A stretch of DNA of 43,411 bases from positions 1 to 43,411 of the forward strand of contig JBFWTJ010000001.1 of the NCBI GenBank assembly GCA_050247895.1. Direction: 5' to 3'. This DNA comes from CAVPEW01 sp050247895 (lineage in GTDB: Bacteria; Actinomycetota; Acidimicrobiia; Acidimicrobiales; VFJN01). A program made the translations under genes and the position numbers. Positions within the stretch are counted from its first letter, which is position 1. Each line of letters opens with the position of its first letter. Below the pieces are notes generated by a model, which was not told where the DNA came from, ran no database searches, and worked only from the letters and a program-made list of their open reading frames with translations. This document shows positions 1 to 7,448 of this stretch, one piece after another.

Positions 1-32
1 TCGACGTGCTCATCGGAAAGGGCGAAGTCCAT
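1..32 (-). CDS. Acyl-CoA dehydrogenase, N-terminal fragment (runs off the window)
   Basis: Reading leftwards from an ATG at 32, the minus strand encodes MDFALSDEHV before the window ends. This is the usual opening of the acyl-CoA dehydrogenase family (flavin-dependent alpha,beta-desaturation of acyl-CoA). A purine-rich GGGAG lies just upstream of the ATG at ribosome-binding distance. Only ten residues are visible, so the family call rests on that N-terminal signature and the plausible start. The gene would diverge from the molybdopterin oxidoreductase at 160. Confidence 0.5.
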   Translation of the reverse strand, partial: MDFALSDEHV

Positions 33-108
33 CCCCACGCTCCCTGTCGTCCGGTCCTGCGTCCGGTCCCCTGTCGCCGGCCTCACGGCCGTCCCCAAGA
101 CTTGCAGG

Positions 109-125
109 TTGACGTCAGATGTCAA
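109..125. promoter_or_regulatory. Candidate operator, inverted repeat TTGAC-N7-GTCAA
   Basis: The 127-bp divergent spacer between the acyl-CoA dehydrogenase start and the oxidoreductase start holds a perfect 5+5 inverted repeat, TTGAC at 109-113 and GTCAA at 121-125. TetR-family regulators of actinobacterial acyl-CoA and lipid genes often bind sites of this size. No regulator gene is adjacent, so the protein that binds is unknown. Confidence 0.4.
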
Positions 126-159
126 GTCCGTAGCATCGTCGGTGGAGAAGGGGGGAACC

Positions 160-2190
160 ATGGCCGCCGGCCCGAACCCGCGCACCGAGCACCGCAGCTT
201 CTGCCGCTTCTGCATCGCCCTGTGCGGCATCGTCGTGACGACCGAGGGGGACCAGGTCGTGCGGATCCGCGGCGACGAGGAGCACCCCCTGTCCCGGGGC
301 TACACCTGCCCCAAGGGCCGGGCGCTGGGCCGCGCCCACCACGACCCGCGCCGCCTGGACCGGCCGCTGCTGCGCCGGGACGGCGAGCTGGTCGAGGTGA
401 GCTGGGACGAGTGCCTCGACGACGTCGCCGCCCGGCTGCGGTCGATCCTCGACGCCGGCGACCCCGACGCCGTGGGCACCTACCTGGCCACGGCGTCCTC
501 GTTCGACGCCAGCGGCCGCCGGCTGGCCGAGAAGTTCGTGCGGGCCCTCGGCTCGCGCTCCAAGTACACGGCGACCACCGTCGACACGCCGTGCAAGCCG
601 CTGGTGGCCCAGCTCATGGCCGGCCACCCCGGCCTGGTCGCCGCGCTCGACCACCGCGACGCCCGGCTGGTCCTGCTCATCGGCCTCAACCCGGTGGTGT
701 CCCACGGGCACATGAACTCGTTCCCCGACCCGGTGGTCCGCCTGCGCGGCCTGGCCGCGCAGGGCGAGCTGTGGGTCCTGGACCCGCGGCGGACCGAGAC
801 GGCCCGGCTGGCCACCCGCCACCTGCAACCCCGGGCCGGCACCGACCACGTGGTCCTGGCCCACCTGGTCCGCGAGCTGCTACGCGACGGGGCCGACGAG
901 GACTACCTGCGCGACCACGCCACCGGCGTCGAGCGGCTCCGGGCCGCGGTCGAGCCCTTCGACCGGGACGGCGCGGCGGAGCGGACCGGGCTGGACCCGA
1001 GCGACCTCGACGACCTGGTCGCCACGGTGCGCCGGCACGGCCGGGTCGCGGCCCAGACCGGCACCGGCACGACCATGTCGCCGGCGGCCAACGTGACCGA
1101 GTGGCTCACCTGGGCCCTGCACGTGGTGACCGGATCGTGGGAGCGCCCGGGCGGCATGTGGTTGCACCCCGGCTTCCTCAAGCAGCTCGACCGGCGGTCG
1201 CTGTCGCCGCTGCCGGCCACGCCGGCCCCCGGGCCCCGGGCCCGCCCCGAGCTGCCCGGCCGGTTCGGCGAGCTCCCCTGCGCCGGCCTGGCCGACGAGA
1301 TCGCGGCCGGGAACCTGCGGGGGCTGTTCGTCGGGGGCGCCAACCCGGTGACCTCGCTGCCCGACGCCGGGCGCCTGGTCCCGCTGCTGTCGGGCCTGGA
1401 GCTGCTCGTGGTGTCCGACGTGGTCATGTCCGAGACCGCCGAGCTGGCCACCCACGTGCTGCCGGCCCTGGGCCAGCTCGAACGGCCCGACGTCCCCCAC
1501 TACATCGACCAGTTCCAGTTCGAGGTGGCCAGCCAGTACACCGACCGGGTCGTGGCGCCGGTGGCCGAGCGACGGTCGATGTGGTGGCACTACGCGTCGA
1601 TCGCCCACCGGCTGGGGCTGGACCTGCTCGACGGCCGGCACCCCGACGAGGTGACCGACGAGGAGCTGCTGGCACCGCTGGCCGAGCGGTCCCGGGCCGA
1701 CTTCGCCACCCTGCGCGAGGCCCCCACCGCGGTGGTGGCCGAGCGGGCCGCCATGGGCTGGGTCGAGCGCGACCTGCTGCCCGACGGCCGCTGGGAGGCG
1801 GCACCGCCCGAGCTGGTGGCCCAGCTGGCCGCGCTGTCGGACCCCGCCCCGCTCGTGCTCACCCCCCGCCGCCAGCTCCGCCACCTGAACTCGCAGATGG
1901 CGGCCGATGCCATGGGATCGTCGGCGGACCGGCCCGAGGCGCTGGTGAACCCGGCCGACGCGGCCGACGCCGGCATCGCCGACGGCCAGGAGGTCCTGGT
2001 CCGCTCGGCCAGCGGCAGCCTGGTCGTGCGGGCCAAGGTCGTCGACGACATCCGCCGTGGGGCGGTGTCGATCCCCCACGGCTTCGGCACGGCCAACGTC
2101 AGCGTCCTCACGTCGGGGACCCACGACGTCGACCCGCTCACCGGCATGGTCACCCAGTCCGGCGTCCCCATCACCCTCGCCCCGGCGTGA
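160..2190 (+). CDS. Molybdopterin-dependent oxidoreductase with N-terminal [4Fe-4S] domain
   Basis: A 676-residue member of the molybdopterin oxidoreductase superfamily (formate dehydrogenase and nitrate reductase catalytic-subunit fold). The N-terminus carries the Fe-S pattern C15-x2-C18-x3-C22 and then C50 in YTCPKGR, the arrangement that binds one [4Fe-4S] cluster. Mo-bis-MGD binding segments follow, such as LIGLNPVVSHGH and VGGANPVTSLPD. The C-terminal molydop-binding domain includes LNSQMAADAMG and NPADAADAGI. Cys in VDTPCKPLVA lies roughly where these enzymes place the Mo ligand. The ATG at 160 follows a GGAGAAGGGGGG ribosome-binding site; an in-frame ATG at 109 lacks one. There is no twin-arginine signal, so it is probably cytoplasmic. 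No electron-transfer subunit or FdhD is adjacent. The substrate cannot be told; formate or nitrate are the family defaults. Confidence 0.85.
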   Translation: MAAGPNPRTEHRSFCRFCIALCGIVVTTEGDQVVRIRGDEEHPLSRGYTCPKGRALGRAHHDPRRLDRPLLRRDGELVEVSWDECLDDVAARLRSILDAGDPDAVGTYLATASSFDASGRRLAEKFVRALGSRSKYTATTVDTPCKPLVAQLMAGHPGLVAALDHRDARLVLLIGLNPVVSHGHMNSFPDPVVRLRGLAAQGELWVLDPRRTETARLATRHLQPRAGTDHVVLAHLVRELLRDGADEDYLRDHATGVERLRAAVEPFDRDGAAERTGLDPSDLDDLVATVRRHGRVAAQTGTGTTMSPAANVTEWLTWALHVVTGSWERPGGMWLHPGFLKQLDRRSLSPLPATPAPGPRARPELPGRFGELPCAGLADEIAAGNLRGLFVGGANPVTSLPDAGRLVPLLSGLELLVVSDVVMSETAELATHVLPALGQLERPDVPHYIDQFQFEVASQYTDRVVAPVAERRSMWWHYASIAHRLGLDLLDGRHPDEVTDEELLAPLAERSRADFATLREAPTAVVAERAAMGWVERDLLPDGRWEAAPPELVAQLAALSDPAPLVLTPRRQLRHLNSQMAADAMGSSADRPEALVNPADAADAGIADGQEVLVRSASGSLVVRAKVVDDIRRGAVSIPHGFGTANVSVLTSGTHDVDPLTGMVTQSGVPITLAPA

Positions 2191-2285
2191 CCGGCCCAAC
2201 AGGGTTGACGGCCGACGCACCTCAAGTGTTCAACGTGATCTTGCTGGGCGACTACGGCAAGCCCAAGGTGTCTGGGCGATCGAGG

Positions 2286-2612
2286 TCATTCGCGAGCGAC
2301 AGCGACTTCCAGGGCGGCACAGACCTGGCGCATGCGATCGTCGCCGAGCCGGCCCAACCGCTCGACCAGGACACCGAGTGACACGCACTCCACTGAATCC
2401 AGGTTCACGGCGCAACGACGGGGAACCGGATCCTCGACGGGTTCCAGCTCGACCTCGCTGGCAAGCCCCCTCACGGTCGTCGTACACGGTGCCACCAGGC
2501 TCCGGCGGAGCCGGGGGATCGCTGCGTCCCGGGACAGGATGACGACCGGGCGACGCCCGACGTGCGGCATCTCGCACCACCAGACCTCACCCCGCGATGG
2601 CAGGCCGATCAT
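2286..2612 (-). CDS. MazF/PemK-type endoribonuclease toxin
   Basis: A 108-residue protein with the MazF (PemK/CcdB-fold) layout. GEVWWCEMPHVGRRPVVILSRD is the first strand-loop-strand, APCTTTVRGLASEVEL is the conserved core with the strand leading into the S/T-rich loop, and CAVNLDSVECV followed by the LGRLGDDRMRQVCAAL helix closes the domain. MazF enzymes cut mRNA at short motifs and are held inactive by the cognate antitoxin. The ATG at 2612 overlaps the antitoxin stop as ATGA (2609-2612), so the pair is translationally coupled with the antitoxin first. Longer starts exist upstream but would reach deep into the antitoxin frame. Length is typical of the family. Confidence 0.85.
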   Translation of the reverse strand: MIGLPSRGEVWWCEMPHVGRRPVVILSRDAAIPRLRRSLVAPCTTTVRGLASEVELEPVEDPVPRRCAVNLDSVECVSLGVLVERLGRLGDDRMRQVCAALEVAVARE

Positions 2613-2845
2613 GACCGTCCCGCCGCGTCCCGGAACGAGGCCAGGTCGCCCCACTCGTCGGGCTCGTCGAGCGGCACCTCGTCGTAGGCCGCATAGGCGG
2701 CATCCACCTCGGCCGCCCGGTGCGACCGCAGGAGCGCGGCGAGCGCCTCGTCCAGCAACGTGGCGTCGTTGACGCCCTCGCGCAATCGCCGGGCCGCAGC
2801 CAGGAGCTCCTCGTCCACCGTCGTGCTCACCCGCGTTCGAGCCAT
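2609..2845 (-). CDS. Ribbon-helix-helix type antitoxin
   Basis: A 78-residue protein starting MARTRVSTTVDEELLAAARRL, the short beta-strand plus helix opening of ribbon-helix-helix DNA-binding antitoxins. The C-terminal half (AAYAAYDEVPLDEPDEWGDL) is acidic and probably unstructured, which suits a toxin-neutralising tail. It is the first gene of a two-gene module with the MazF-type toxin. I see no ribosome-binding site at ATG 2845 or at the in-frame ATG 2857 (MIVPMART), so translation may be leaderless. The repeated site just upstream is a likely autoregulatory operator. Confidence 0.75.
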   Translation of the reverse strand: MARTRVSTTVDEELLAAARRLREGVNDATLLDEALAALLRSHRAAEVDAAYAAYDEVPLDEPDEWGDLASFRDAAGRS

Positions 2846-2846
2846 T

Positions 2847-2871
2847 GGCACGATCATGCCACGATCATGCC
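2847..2871. promoter_or_regulatory. Candidate toxin-antitoxin operator: palindrome plus tandem 11-bp repeat
   Basis: Immediately upstream of the antitoxin start lie two perfect tandem copies of ACGATCATGCC (2850-2860 and 2861-2871). The first copy also forms a 14-bp near-palindrome, GGCAcGATCaTGCC, at 2847-2860. Ribbon-helix-helix antitoxins usually bind closely spaced repeats like this to repress their own operon. Confidence 0.5.
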
Positions 2872-2944
2872 ACCAGCCTGTGACAGCTCCACCGGGCGCC
2901 GGTCGAAGGACCACCGAGGCCGGCGCCTACGACGACGACACGGG

Positions 2945-5158
2945 TCAGCGGAGGTCGAAGCGGTCGAGGCGCATGACCTTGTCCCAGGCGGCCACGAAGT
3001 CGCGGACGAACTTCTCGCCGGCGTCGTCGGAGGCGTACACCTCGGACAGAGCACGAAGCTGGGAGTGGGAGCCGAAGACCAGGTCGACCGCCGTCGCCGT
3101 CCAGCGGGCCTCGCCCGTGGCGCGGTCACGGCCCTCGTAGACGTTCTCGGCCGAGGCGGACACCGACCACTCGGTCGACCCGTCGACCAGGTTGGCGAAG
3201 AAGTCGTTGGTCAGCACCCCGGGCCGGTCGGTGAGCACGCCGTGGGTGGCCTGGCCCGTGTTGGCGCCCAGCACCCGCAGGCCACCGACCAGCACGGTCA
3301 TCTCCGGCGCGGTCAGCGTCAGGAAGTTGGCCCGCTCCAGCAGCAGCGTCTCGGGCGAGAGCTTCTCGCCCGGCCGCAGGAAGTTCCGGAACCCGTCCGC
3401 GGTCGGCTCGAGCACCGCGAACGACTCGACGTCGGTCTGGTCCTGGGAGGCGTCGGTGCGGCCCGGCGCGAACGGGACCGTCACGTCGAAGCCGGCCTGG
3501 CGCGCCGCCTGCTCCACCGCGGCGCAGCCGCCCAGCACGATCAGGTCGGCCAGCGACACCTGCTTCCCACCCGTCGCGCTCCCGTTGAACTCGTCACGGA
3601 CCGCCTCGAGCTGGGGCAGGACCTCGGCCAGCACAGCCGGGTCGTTGACCTCCCAGTCCCTCTGGGGCGCGAGGCGCAACCGGGCCCCGTTGGCCCCGCC
3701 CCGCTTGTCGGTCCCCCGGAACGACGCCGCCGCGGCCCAGGCCGTGGCCACGAGCTGGGACACCGACACGCCGGCGTCGAGCAGCCGGGCCTTGAGCGCG
3801 GCCACGTCGTCGTCGCCGACCAGCTCGTGGTCGACCGCGGGGACCGGGTCCTGCCACAGCTGGGGCTCGGCCACCCAGGGCCCCAGGTAGCGGGAGATCG
3901 GGCCCATGTCGCGGTGCAGCAGCTTGTACCAGGCCTTGGCGAAGGCCTCGGCGAGCTGGTCCGGGTTCTCGTGGAACCGCTTGGCGATCGGGCCGTAGAT
4001 CGGGTCGACCCGCAGGGCGAGGTCGGTGGTCAGCATCATCGGCGCGTGGCGCTTGGACGGGTCGTGCGCGTCGGGCACCGTGCCCTGGGCCGCGGGGTCG
4101 GTCGGGGTCCACTGCTTGGCGCCGGCCGGGCTGGTGGTCAGCTCGTACTCGTAGGCGAAGAGGTTGTCGAGGTAGCCGTTGTCCCAGGTGGTCGGGGCGT
4201 TGGTCCACGCCCCCTCGAGCCCGCTGGTCAGCGTGTCGGGCCCCTTGCCGGTGCCGTAGCTGACGTGCCAGCCCAGGCCCTGCGCCTCGACCGGGCAGCC
4301 CTCGGGCTCGGGGCCGACGTACTCGGGACCGACGGCGCCGTGGCACTTGCCCACCGTGTGGCCGCCGACGATGAGCGCCAGCGTCTCCTCGTCGTCCATG
4401 GCCATCCGGGCGAACGTCTCGCGGATGTCGCGCGCCGCCGCGAGCGGGTCCGGTTCACCGTTCGGCCCCTCGGGGTTCACGTAGATGAGGCCCATCTGGA
4501 CGGCGCCCAGCGGGTTCTCCAGGTCTCGCTCGCCGCTGTAGCGCTCGTCGCCCAGCCAGGTGTCCTCGGGTCCCCAGAAGACCTCCTGGGGCTCCCACGC
4601 GTCCTCCCGCCCGAACCCGAAGCCGAAGGTGGTGAACCCCATGGACTCGTAGGCCACGTTGCCGGCCAGGATGATCAGGTCGGCCCAGGAGATCTTGCGC
4701 CCGTACTTCTTCTTGATCGGCCACAGCAGGCGGCGGGCCTTGTCCAGGTTGGCGTTGTCGGGCCAGCTGTTGAGCGGCGCGAACCGCTGCATGCCGGCGC
4801 CGCCGCCACCCCGCCCGTCGGCGATCCGGTAGGTGCCCGCCGCGTGCCAGCTCATCCGGATGAACAGCGGGCCGTAGTGGCCGTAGTCGGCCGGCCACCA
4901 GTCCTGCGACGTGGTCATCACCTCGACCAGGTCGCGCTTGAGCGCGTCGAGGTCCAGGGTGGCGAGCTCCGCCGCGTAGTCGTAGTCCTCGCCCATCGGG
5001 TCGAGCCGCCGGGCGTGCTGGTCCAGGACCGACAGGTCGAGCTGGTTCGGCCACCAGTCGGCGTTCGTCCTCGGCCGGCTCACCGCAGGCGTCGGGGAGG
5101 GGATGGCCGGGTTCTCGCTCTCGCTGACGCTCTGGGTCTCGTCCTCGTTGTCCGACAC
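2945..5158 (-). CDS. katG: Catalase-peroxidase KatG
   Basis: A 737-residue bifunctional catalase-peroxidase, a haem b enzyme that removes H2O2 and organic peroxides. Counting from the GTG at 5158, the distal triad is R101, W104 and H105 in LFIRMSWHAAG. The proximal haem ligand is H267 in GGHTVGKCHG. The Met-Tyr-Trp crosslink partners are W104, Y226 (GLIYVNPEG) and M252 (RETFARMAMDD), with the same spacing as in M. tuberculosis KatG. The non-catalytic C-terminal duplicate domain is complete. GTG 5158 is preferred because AGGGGG lies six bases upstream; an in-frame GTG at 5203 has a badly spaced site. No furA or oxyR is adjacent. Confidence 0.96.
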   Translation of the reverse strand: MSDNEDETQSVSESENPAIPSPTPAVSRPRTNADWWPNQLDLSVLDQHARRLDPMGEDYDYAAELATLDLDALKRDLVEVMTTSQDWWPADYGHYGPLFIRMSWHAAGTYRIADGRGGGGAGMQRFAPLNSWPDNANLDKARRLLWPIKKKYGRKISWADLIILAGNVAYESMGFTTFGFGFGREDAWEPQEVFWGPEDTWLGDERYSGERDLENPLGAVQMGLIYVNPEGPNGEPDPLAAARDIRETFARMAMDDEETLALIVGGHTVGKCHGAVGPEYVGPEPEGCPVEAQGLGWHVSYGTGKGPDTLTSGLEGAWTNAPTTWDNGYLDNLFAYEYELTTSPAGAKQWTPTDPAAQGTVPDAHDPSKRHAPMMLTTDLALRVDPIYGPIAKRFHENPDQLAEAFAKAWYKLLHRDMGPISRYLGPWVAEPQLWQDPVPAVDHELVGDDDVAALKARLLDAGVSVSQLVATAWAAAASFRGTDKRGGANGARLRLAPQRDWEVNDPAVLAEVLPQLEAVRDEFNGSATGGKQVSLADLIVLGGCAAVEQAARQAGFDVTVPFAPGRTDASQDQTDVESFAVLEPTADGFRNFLRPGEKLSPETLLLERANFLTLTAPEMTVLVGGLRVLGANTGQATHGVLTDRPGVLTNDFFANLVDGSTEWSVSASAENVYEGRDRATGEARWTATAVDLVFGSHSQLRALSEVYASDDAGEKFVRDFVAAWDKVMRLDRFDLR

Positions 5159-5209
5159 GCCGGACCCCCTGTTCGGTGCTCGTTCGTGATGGCTGCCCGC
5201 CACTCACCT

Positions 5210-5268
5210 CGGCTCGCCGAGCCGTCTCCCGGCAACGTAAACCCGATCCCCGGACCGGTCCAGGGATC
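5210..5268. promoter_or_regulatory. Two inverted repeats upstream of katG
   Basis: The 158-bp spacer between katG and the upstream membrane-protein gene contains CGGCTC-GCC-GAGCCG (5210-5224), a perfect 6-bp stem with a 3-nt loop. It also holds a 24-bp near-palindrome at 5245-5268: GATCCC, then GGACC/GGTCC, then GGGATC, with one mismatched pair. Both genes read leftwards, so the larger element could terminate the upstream gene or act as an operator over the katG promoter. A T-tract is lacking. Confidence 0.4.
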
Positions 5269-5316
5269 GACCCGGCTCCGCCTCCCGCCGTGGCACCCGC
5301 GGATCGACCGGGGCCG

Positions 5317-5946
5317 TCAGACCGCTCGGGCCGCGGCGAAGACCACCAGGGCCGCGAGGGCGGCGGTGCCGGTGGCGGCCAGCGCGGTGGCGGGCCGGCG
5401 GCTGCGGGCGACGACGATCGCCACGACCACCACGCCGATCGAGGTCTCGGCGGCCCAGTAGCGCCAGTCGGTGGTGTCGGCCACCGTGGACCAGCCGTAG
5501 GCGCCCTCGCCGACCAGCACCCCGCCGATCGCGGCGAGGCCGACCGGACCGAGCAGGCCGCCGCGGGTCGACCAGGCCGCGGCGACGCCGAGGGGCGGGC
5601 CGGCCAGCACCGCGGCGGTCAGCCAGAACACGACGGTCGAGGTGGCGTTGGCGCCGCCGCGGACCTCGGTCGCGACCACGTAGCCGACCTCGCAGCAGGC
5701 CAGGGTCGCCGTGGCCGCGACCACCGCGGGCAGGACCTGGCGGCTCCGGCGGGCGACGACGAACGCGGCCAGGGACCACGGCCCGGCCGAGTTGGCCAGC
5801 GACGACGTCGAGTCCCCCAGCCACCCCTGGCCGTAGGCGGTCAGCGCGCCGACGCCGAACCCGACGGCCACCGCCACCAGCAGGGCCGAGCCCACCGACG
5901 GACCACCGGGGTGGCGTCCCTCCACCGGGCTCGTCGCCGTCCGCAT
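5317..5946 (-). CDS. DUF6518-like integral membrane protein
   Basis: A roughly 209-residue hydrophobic protein with about six predicted membrane spans (for example SALLVAVAVGFGVGALTAYG, VVFWLTAAVLAGPPLGVAAA and SIGVVVVAIVVA). The segment GALTAYGQGWLGDS followed by LANSAGPWSLAAF is what I remember of DUF6518 family proteins, small actinobacterial membrane proteins of unknown role. The ATG at 5946 has AGGGTGG upstream; a GTG three codons earlier is the alternative. It lies upstream of katG on the same strand, but the repeats between them argue against a simple operon. Confidence 0.65.
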   Translation of the reverse strand: MRTATSPVEGRHPGGPSVGSALLVAVAVGFGVGALTAYGQGWLGDSTSSLANSAGPWSLAAFVVARRSRQVLPAVVAATATLACCEVGYVVATEVRGGANATSTVVFWLTAAVLAGPPLGVAAAWSTRGGLLGPVGLAAIGGVLVGEGAYGWSTVADTTDWRYWAAETSIGVVVVAIVVARSRRPATALAATGTAALAALVVFAAARAV

Positions 5947-6022
5947 CCACGCCACCCTAGGGAGGCGCGATCACCGCGAGGCGAGGGCGAGCCCGCCCGG
6001 CCACGCCGGGCGACCCGGGCCC

Positions 6023-6394
6023 TCAGGCGAGGAGGTGGCGGCGGAGGACCTCGGCGCCCGAGCGCGCCACGTCGCGGGTGGCGGTGAGCAGGACGACCGG
6101 GCCCCGGCCGGCCAGGGCCCGCAGGTGCTCGACCACCGCGGTGGCGGGCGGTTCGGCCAGCTCGGCCCGGTAGCGGCGGGCGAACTCGTCGAACCGGGCC
6201 GGCTCGTGGCCGTACCAGCGGCGCAACCCGCCGCTGGGGGCCACGTCCTTGGCCCACTCGTCCAGGGCCAGGTCGCCACGGGCCACGCCCCGAGGCCAGA
6301 GCCGGTCGACCAGGACCCGGTGGCCGCCCGCCCGGTCGTCGGGGCCGTAGACCCGACGGACCTCCACCACGCCCGGGCCGACCTCAGCCGTCAC
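6023..6394 (-). CDS. DUF488 family protein
   Basis: A 123-residue protein of the DUF488 family, whose biochemical role is not established. Recognisable landmarks are VEVRRVYGPDD, RVLVDRLWPRGV, LALDEWAKDVAPS, LRRWYGHEPARFDEF and the C-terminal VVLLTATRDVARSGAEVLRRHL. The GTG at 6394 sits right where the family's first strand should begin. It overlaps the end of the upstream 53-residue ORF by 11 bp, so translation is probably coupled. DUF488 genes often occur near globins and DUF2249 genes, and that holds here. Confidence 0.85.
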   Translation of the reverse strand: MTAEVGPGVVEVRRVYGPDDRAGGHRVLVDRLWPRGVARGDLALDEWAKDVAPSGGLRRWYGHEPARFDEFARRYRAELAEPPATAVVEHLRALAGRGPVVLLTATRDVARSGAEVLRRHLLA

Positions 6395-6545
6395 GGTAGG
6401 TCCAGTCGGACCGCTCGAGCCGGTGGCGCTCGTCGCAGCGGGCCACGCCACCGGACAGGTCGACCAGCTTGGGCAGCGGGCGGTCACCCGGCAGGGGGCA
6501 GCGGTGGCCCGCGAGGTGGGCGGCCGGCAGCAGGAAGGTGGTCAC
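6384..6545 (-). CDS. Small hypothetical protein (53 aa)
   Basis: A short ORF with a GTG start and a strong AGGAG six to seven bases upstream (GAGAGGAGCGATCC-GTG). The product runs from MTTFLLPAAHLAGHRC to LERSDWTYRDG and contains two cysteines and several histidines (HLAGHRC, RCDERHRL). I do not recognise the family. Its stop overlaps the start of the DUF488 gene by 11 bp, so it looks like a real first partner in a two-gene unit. Confidence 0.55.
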   Translation of the reverse strand: MTTFLLPAAHLAGHRCPLPGDRPLPKLVDLSGGVARCDERHRLERSDWTYRDG

Positions 6546-6669
6546 GGATCGCTCCTCTCGGTCCGGGCCCTGGCCCGAGCCCCGCTCCGGTCCGCTCGGC
6601 CGGCAGGATCGGCCGTACCCGGTCCGGGTCGCCGCGCACCTGGCCACCCCGCCGGGCGGCCGGGCCGGG

Positions 6670-6936
6670 TCACAGGGCGCGGAGGAACTCCTCGGCCAAG
6701 GCCCCCAGGGTGGCCGGCCGGGCGTCGGACAGGTCCAGGTCGCCCAGCGAGCGCTCGCCCAGCTCCTCGGCGACGAGGTCCCACAGGCGCAGCAGGGCCA
6801 GGTCGTCGTCGAGGTCCAGCGCGGCCAGCGTGGCGCTCCCGGCGCCTTCGGGCTCGATGCCCACGAGCGCGGCCAGCAGCTCGACGACGGCGTCGACGCC
6901 CAGGTCGTCGCGCTGCTGGTGGGTCTCGGCCGGCAC
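6670..6936 (-). CDS. Small acidic hypothetical protein (88 aa)
   Basis: An acidic, leucine-rich helical protein (for example LDLDDDLALLRLWDLVAEELGE). The GTG at 6936 is one base beyond the stop of the DUF2249 gene, so the two are cotranscribed. The size and helix pattern recall acyl-carrier-like folds, but there is no DSL attachment serine, so I do not call it a carrier protein. A 124-bp GC-rich gap with short inverted repeats separates it from the next gene. Confidence 0.6.
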   Translation of the reverse strand: MPAETHQQRDDLGVDAVVELLAALVGIEPEGAGSATLAALDLDDDLALLRLWDLVAEELGERSLGDLDLSDARPATLGALAEEFLRAL

Positions 6937-6937
6937 C

Positions 6938-7375
6938 TCAGCCCCGCAGGAAGGTGACCCGCCAGTCGCCGGACTCGAGCGGGTCGGCGACGTAGCGGAA
7001 CCCCTGCGCGCCCAGCACGCCCTCGAGGGGGACGGGCTCGAAGGGCGCGTAGACGACCAGCACCTCGCCCTCCCCGACCCGGGCCGCGGCCTCCATGATC
7101 TCGGCGAAGGGCTCGCCGCCCTCGGCCAGGGTGGGCCGGGCGTCGACCACGTGGGCCCGGCTGGTGATCTCGACGGCCCACTCCTCGGGGCCCCGCTCGA
7201 CGTACTCCCAGGCGAACTGGCCGGGCCGCGTGGCGTCGAGCTGGTGGCGCAGCGGCGACGGGTCGTGGTCGTTGAGCAACCGGAGCACCTCCCCGGCGGC
7301 CAGGCCGTCGAGCTCCTCGAAGATGGCCTCGTGCCGGCCCCTCGGCGGCATCGGCCTCACGTCCAGCGTCCGCAT
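6938..7375 (-). CDS. DUF2249 protein, probably a tandem of two domains
   Basis: A 145-residue protein opening with a classic DUF2249 signature: LDVRPMPPRGRHEAIFEELDGLAAGE, then LLNDHDPSPLRHQL and PGQFAWEYVERGPEEWAVEI. The second half (from about residue 80, PTLAEGGEPFAEIMEAA to YVADPLESGDWRVTF) looks like a second, weaker copy of the same TusA/SirA-like fold. DUF2249 proteins are common in denitrification and NO-stress loci; their chemistry is not settled. The ATG at 7375 has GGAGG seven bases upstream. It is the first gene of a leftward unit and diverges from the oxidase-like gene at 7449 across a shared element. Confidence 0.88.
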   Translation of the reverse strand: MRTLDVRPMPPRGRHEAIFEELDGLAAGEVLRLLNDHDPSPLRHQLDATRPGQFAWEYVERGPEEWAVEITSRAHVVDARPTLAEGGEPFAEIMEAAARVGEGEVLVVYAPFEPVPLEGVLGAQGFRYVADPLESGDWRVTFLRG

Positions 7376-7411
7376 CGTCGGTCCTCCCGCGGTCGGTTGC
7401 CGGTGATGTTA

Positions 7412-7432
7412 TTCTGCTACTAACTAGAAAAA
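7412..7432. promoter_or_regulatory. Shared dyad element, copy 1 (DUF2249 / oxidase-like divergent promoter)
   Basis: This AT-rich island begins TTCTG, has CTAG near position 15 and ends AGAAAAA, 21 bp in all, in a 73-bp divergent spacer. It aligns with four other upstream sites (9409, 14508, 15913, 19814) that share TTCT at the left and AAA at the right with similar spacing. On the minus strand CAGAAT could serve as a -10 box for the DUF2249 gene. Confidence 0.5.
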
Positions 7433-7448
7433 CCAACGGAGGTCGCCC

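Noticed and set aside
2720..5461. 913-residue plus-strand frame antisense to katG
   Set aside because: It is the mirror of katG; composition is V/G/H/R-rich and lacks any motif.
6670..6936. Acyl carrier protein
   Set aside because: Helical and acidic, but there is no DSL-type serine for the phosphopantetheine arm.
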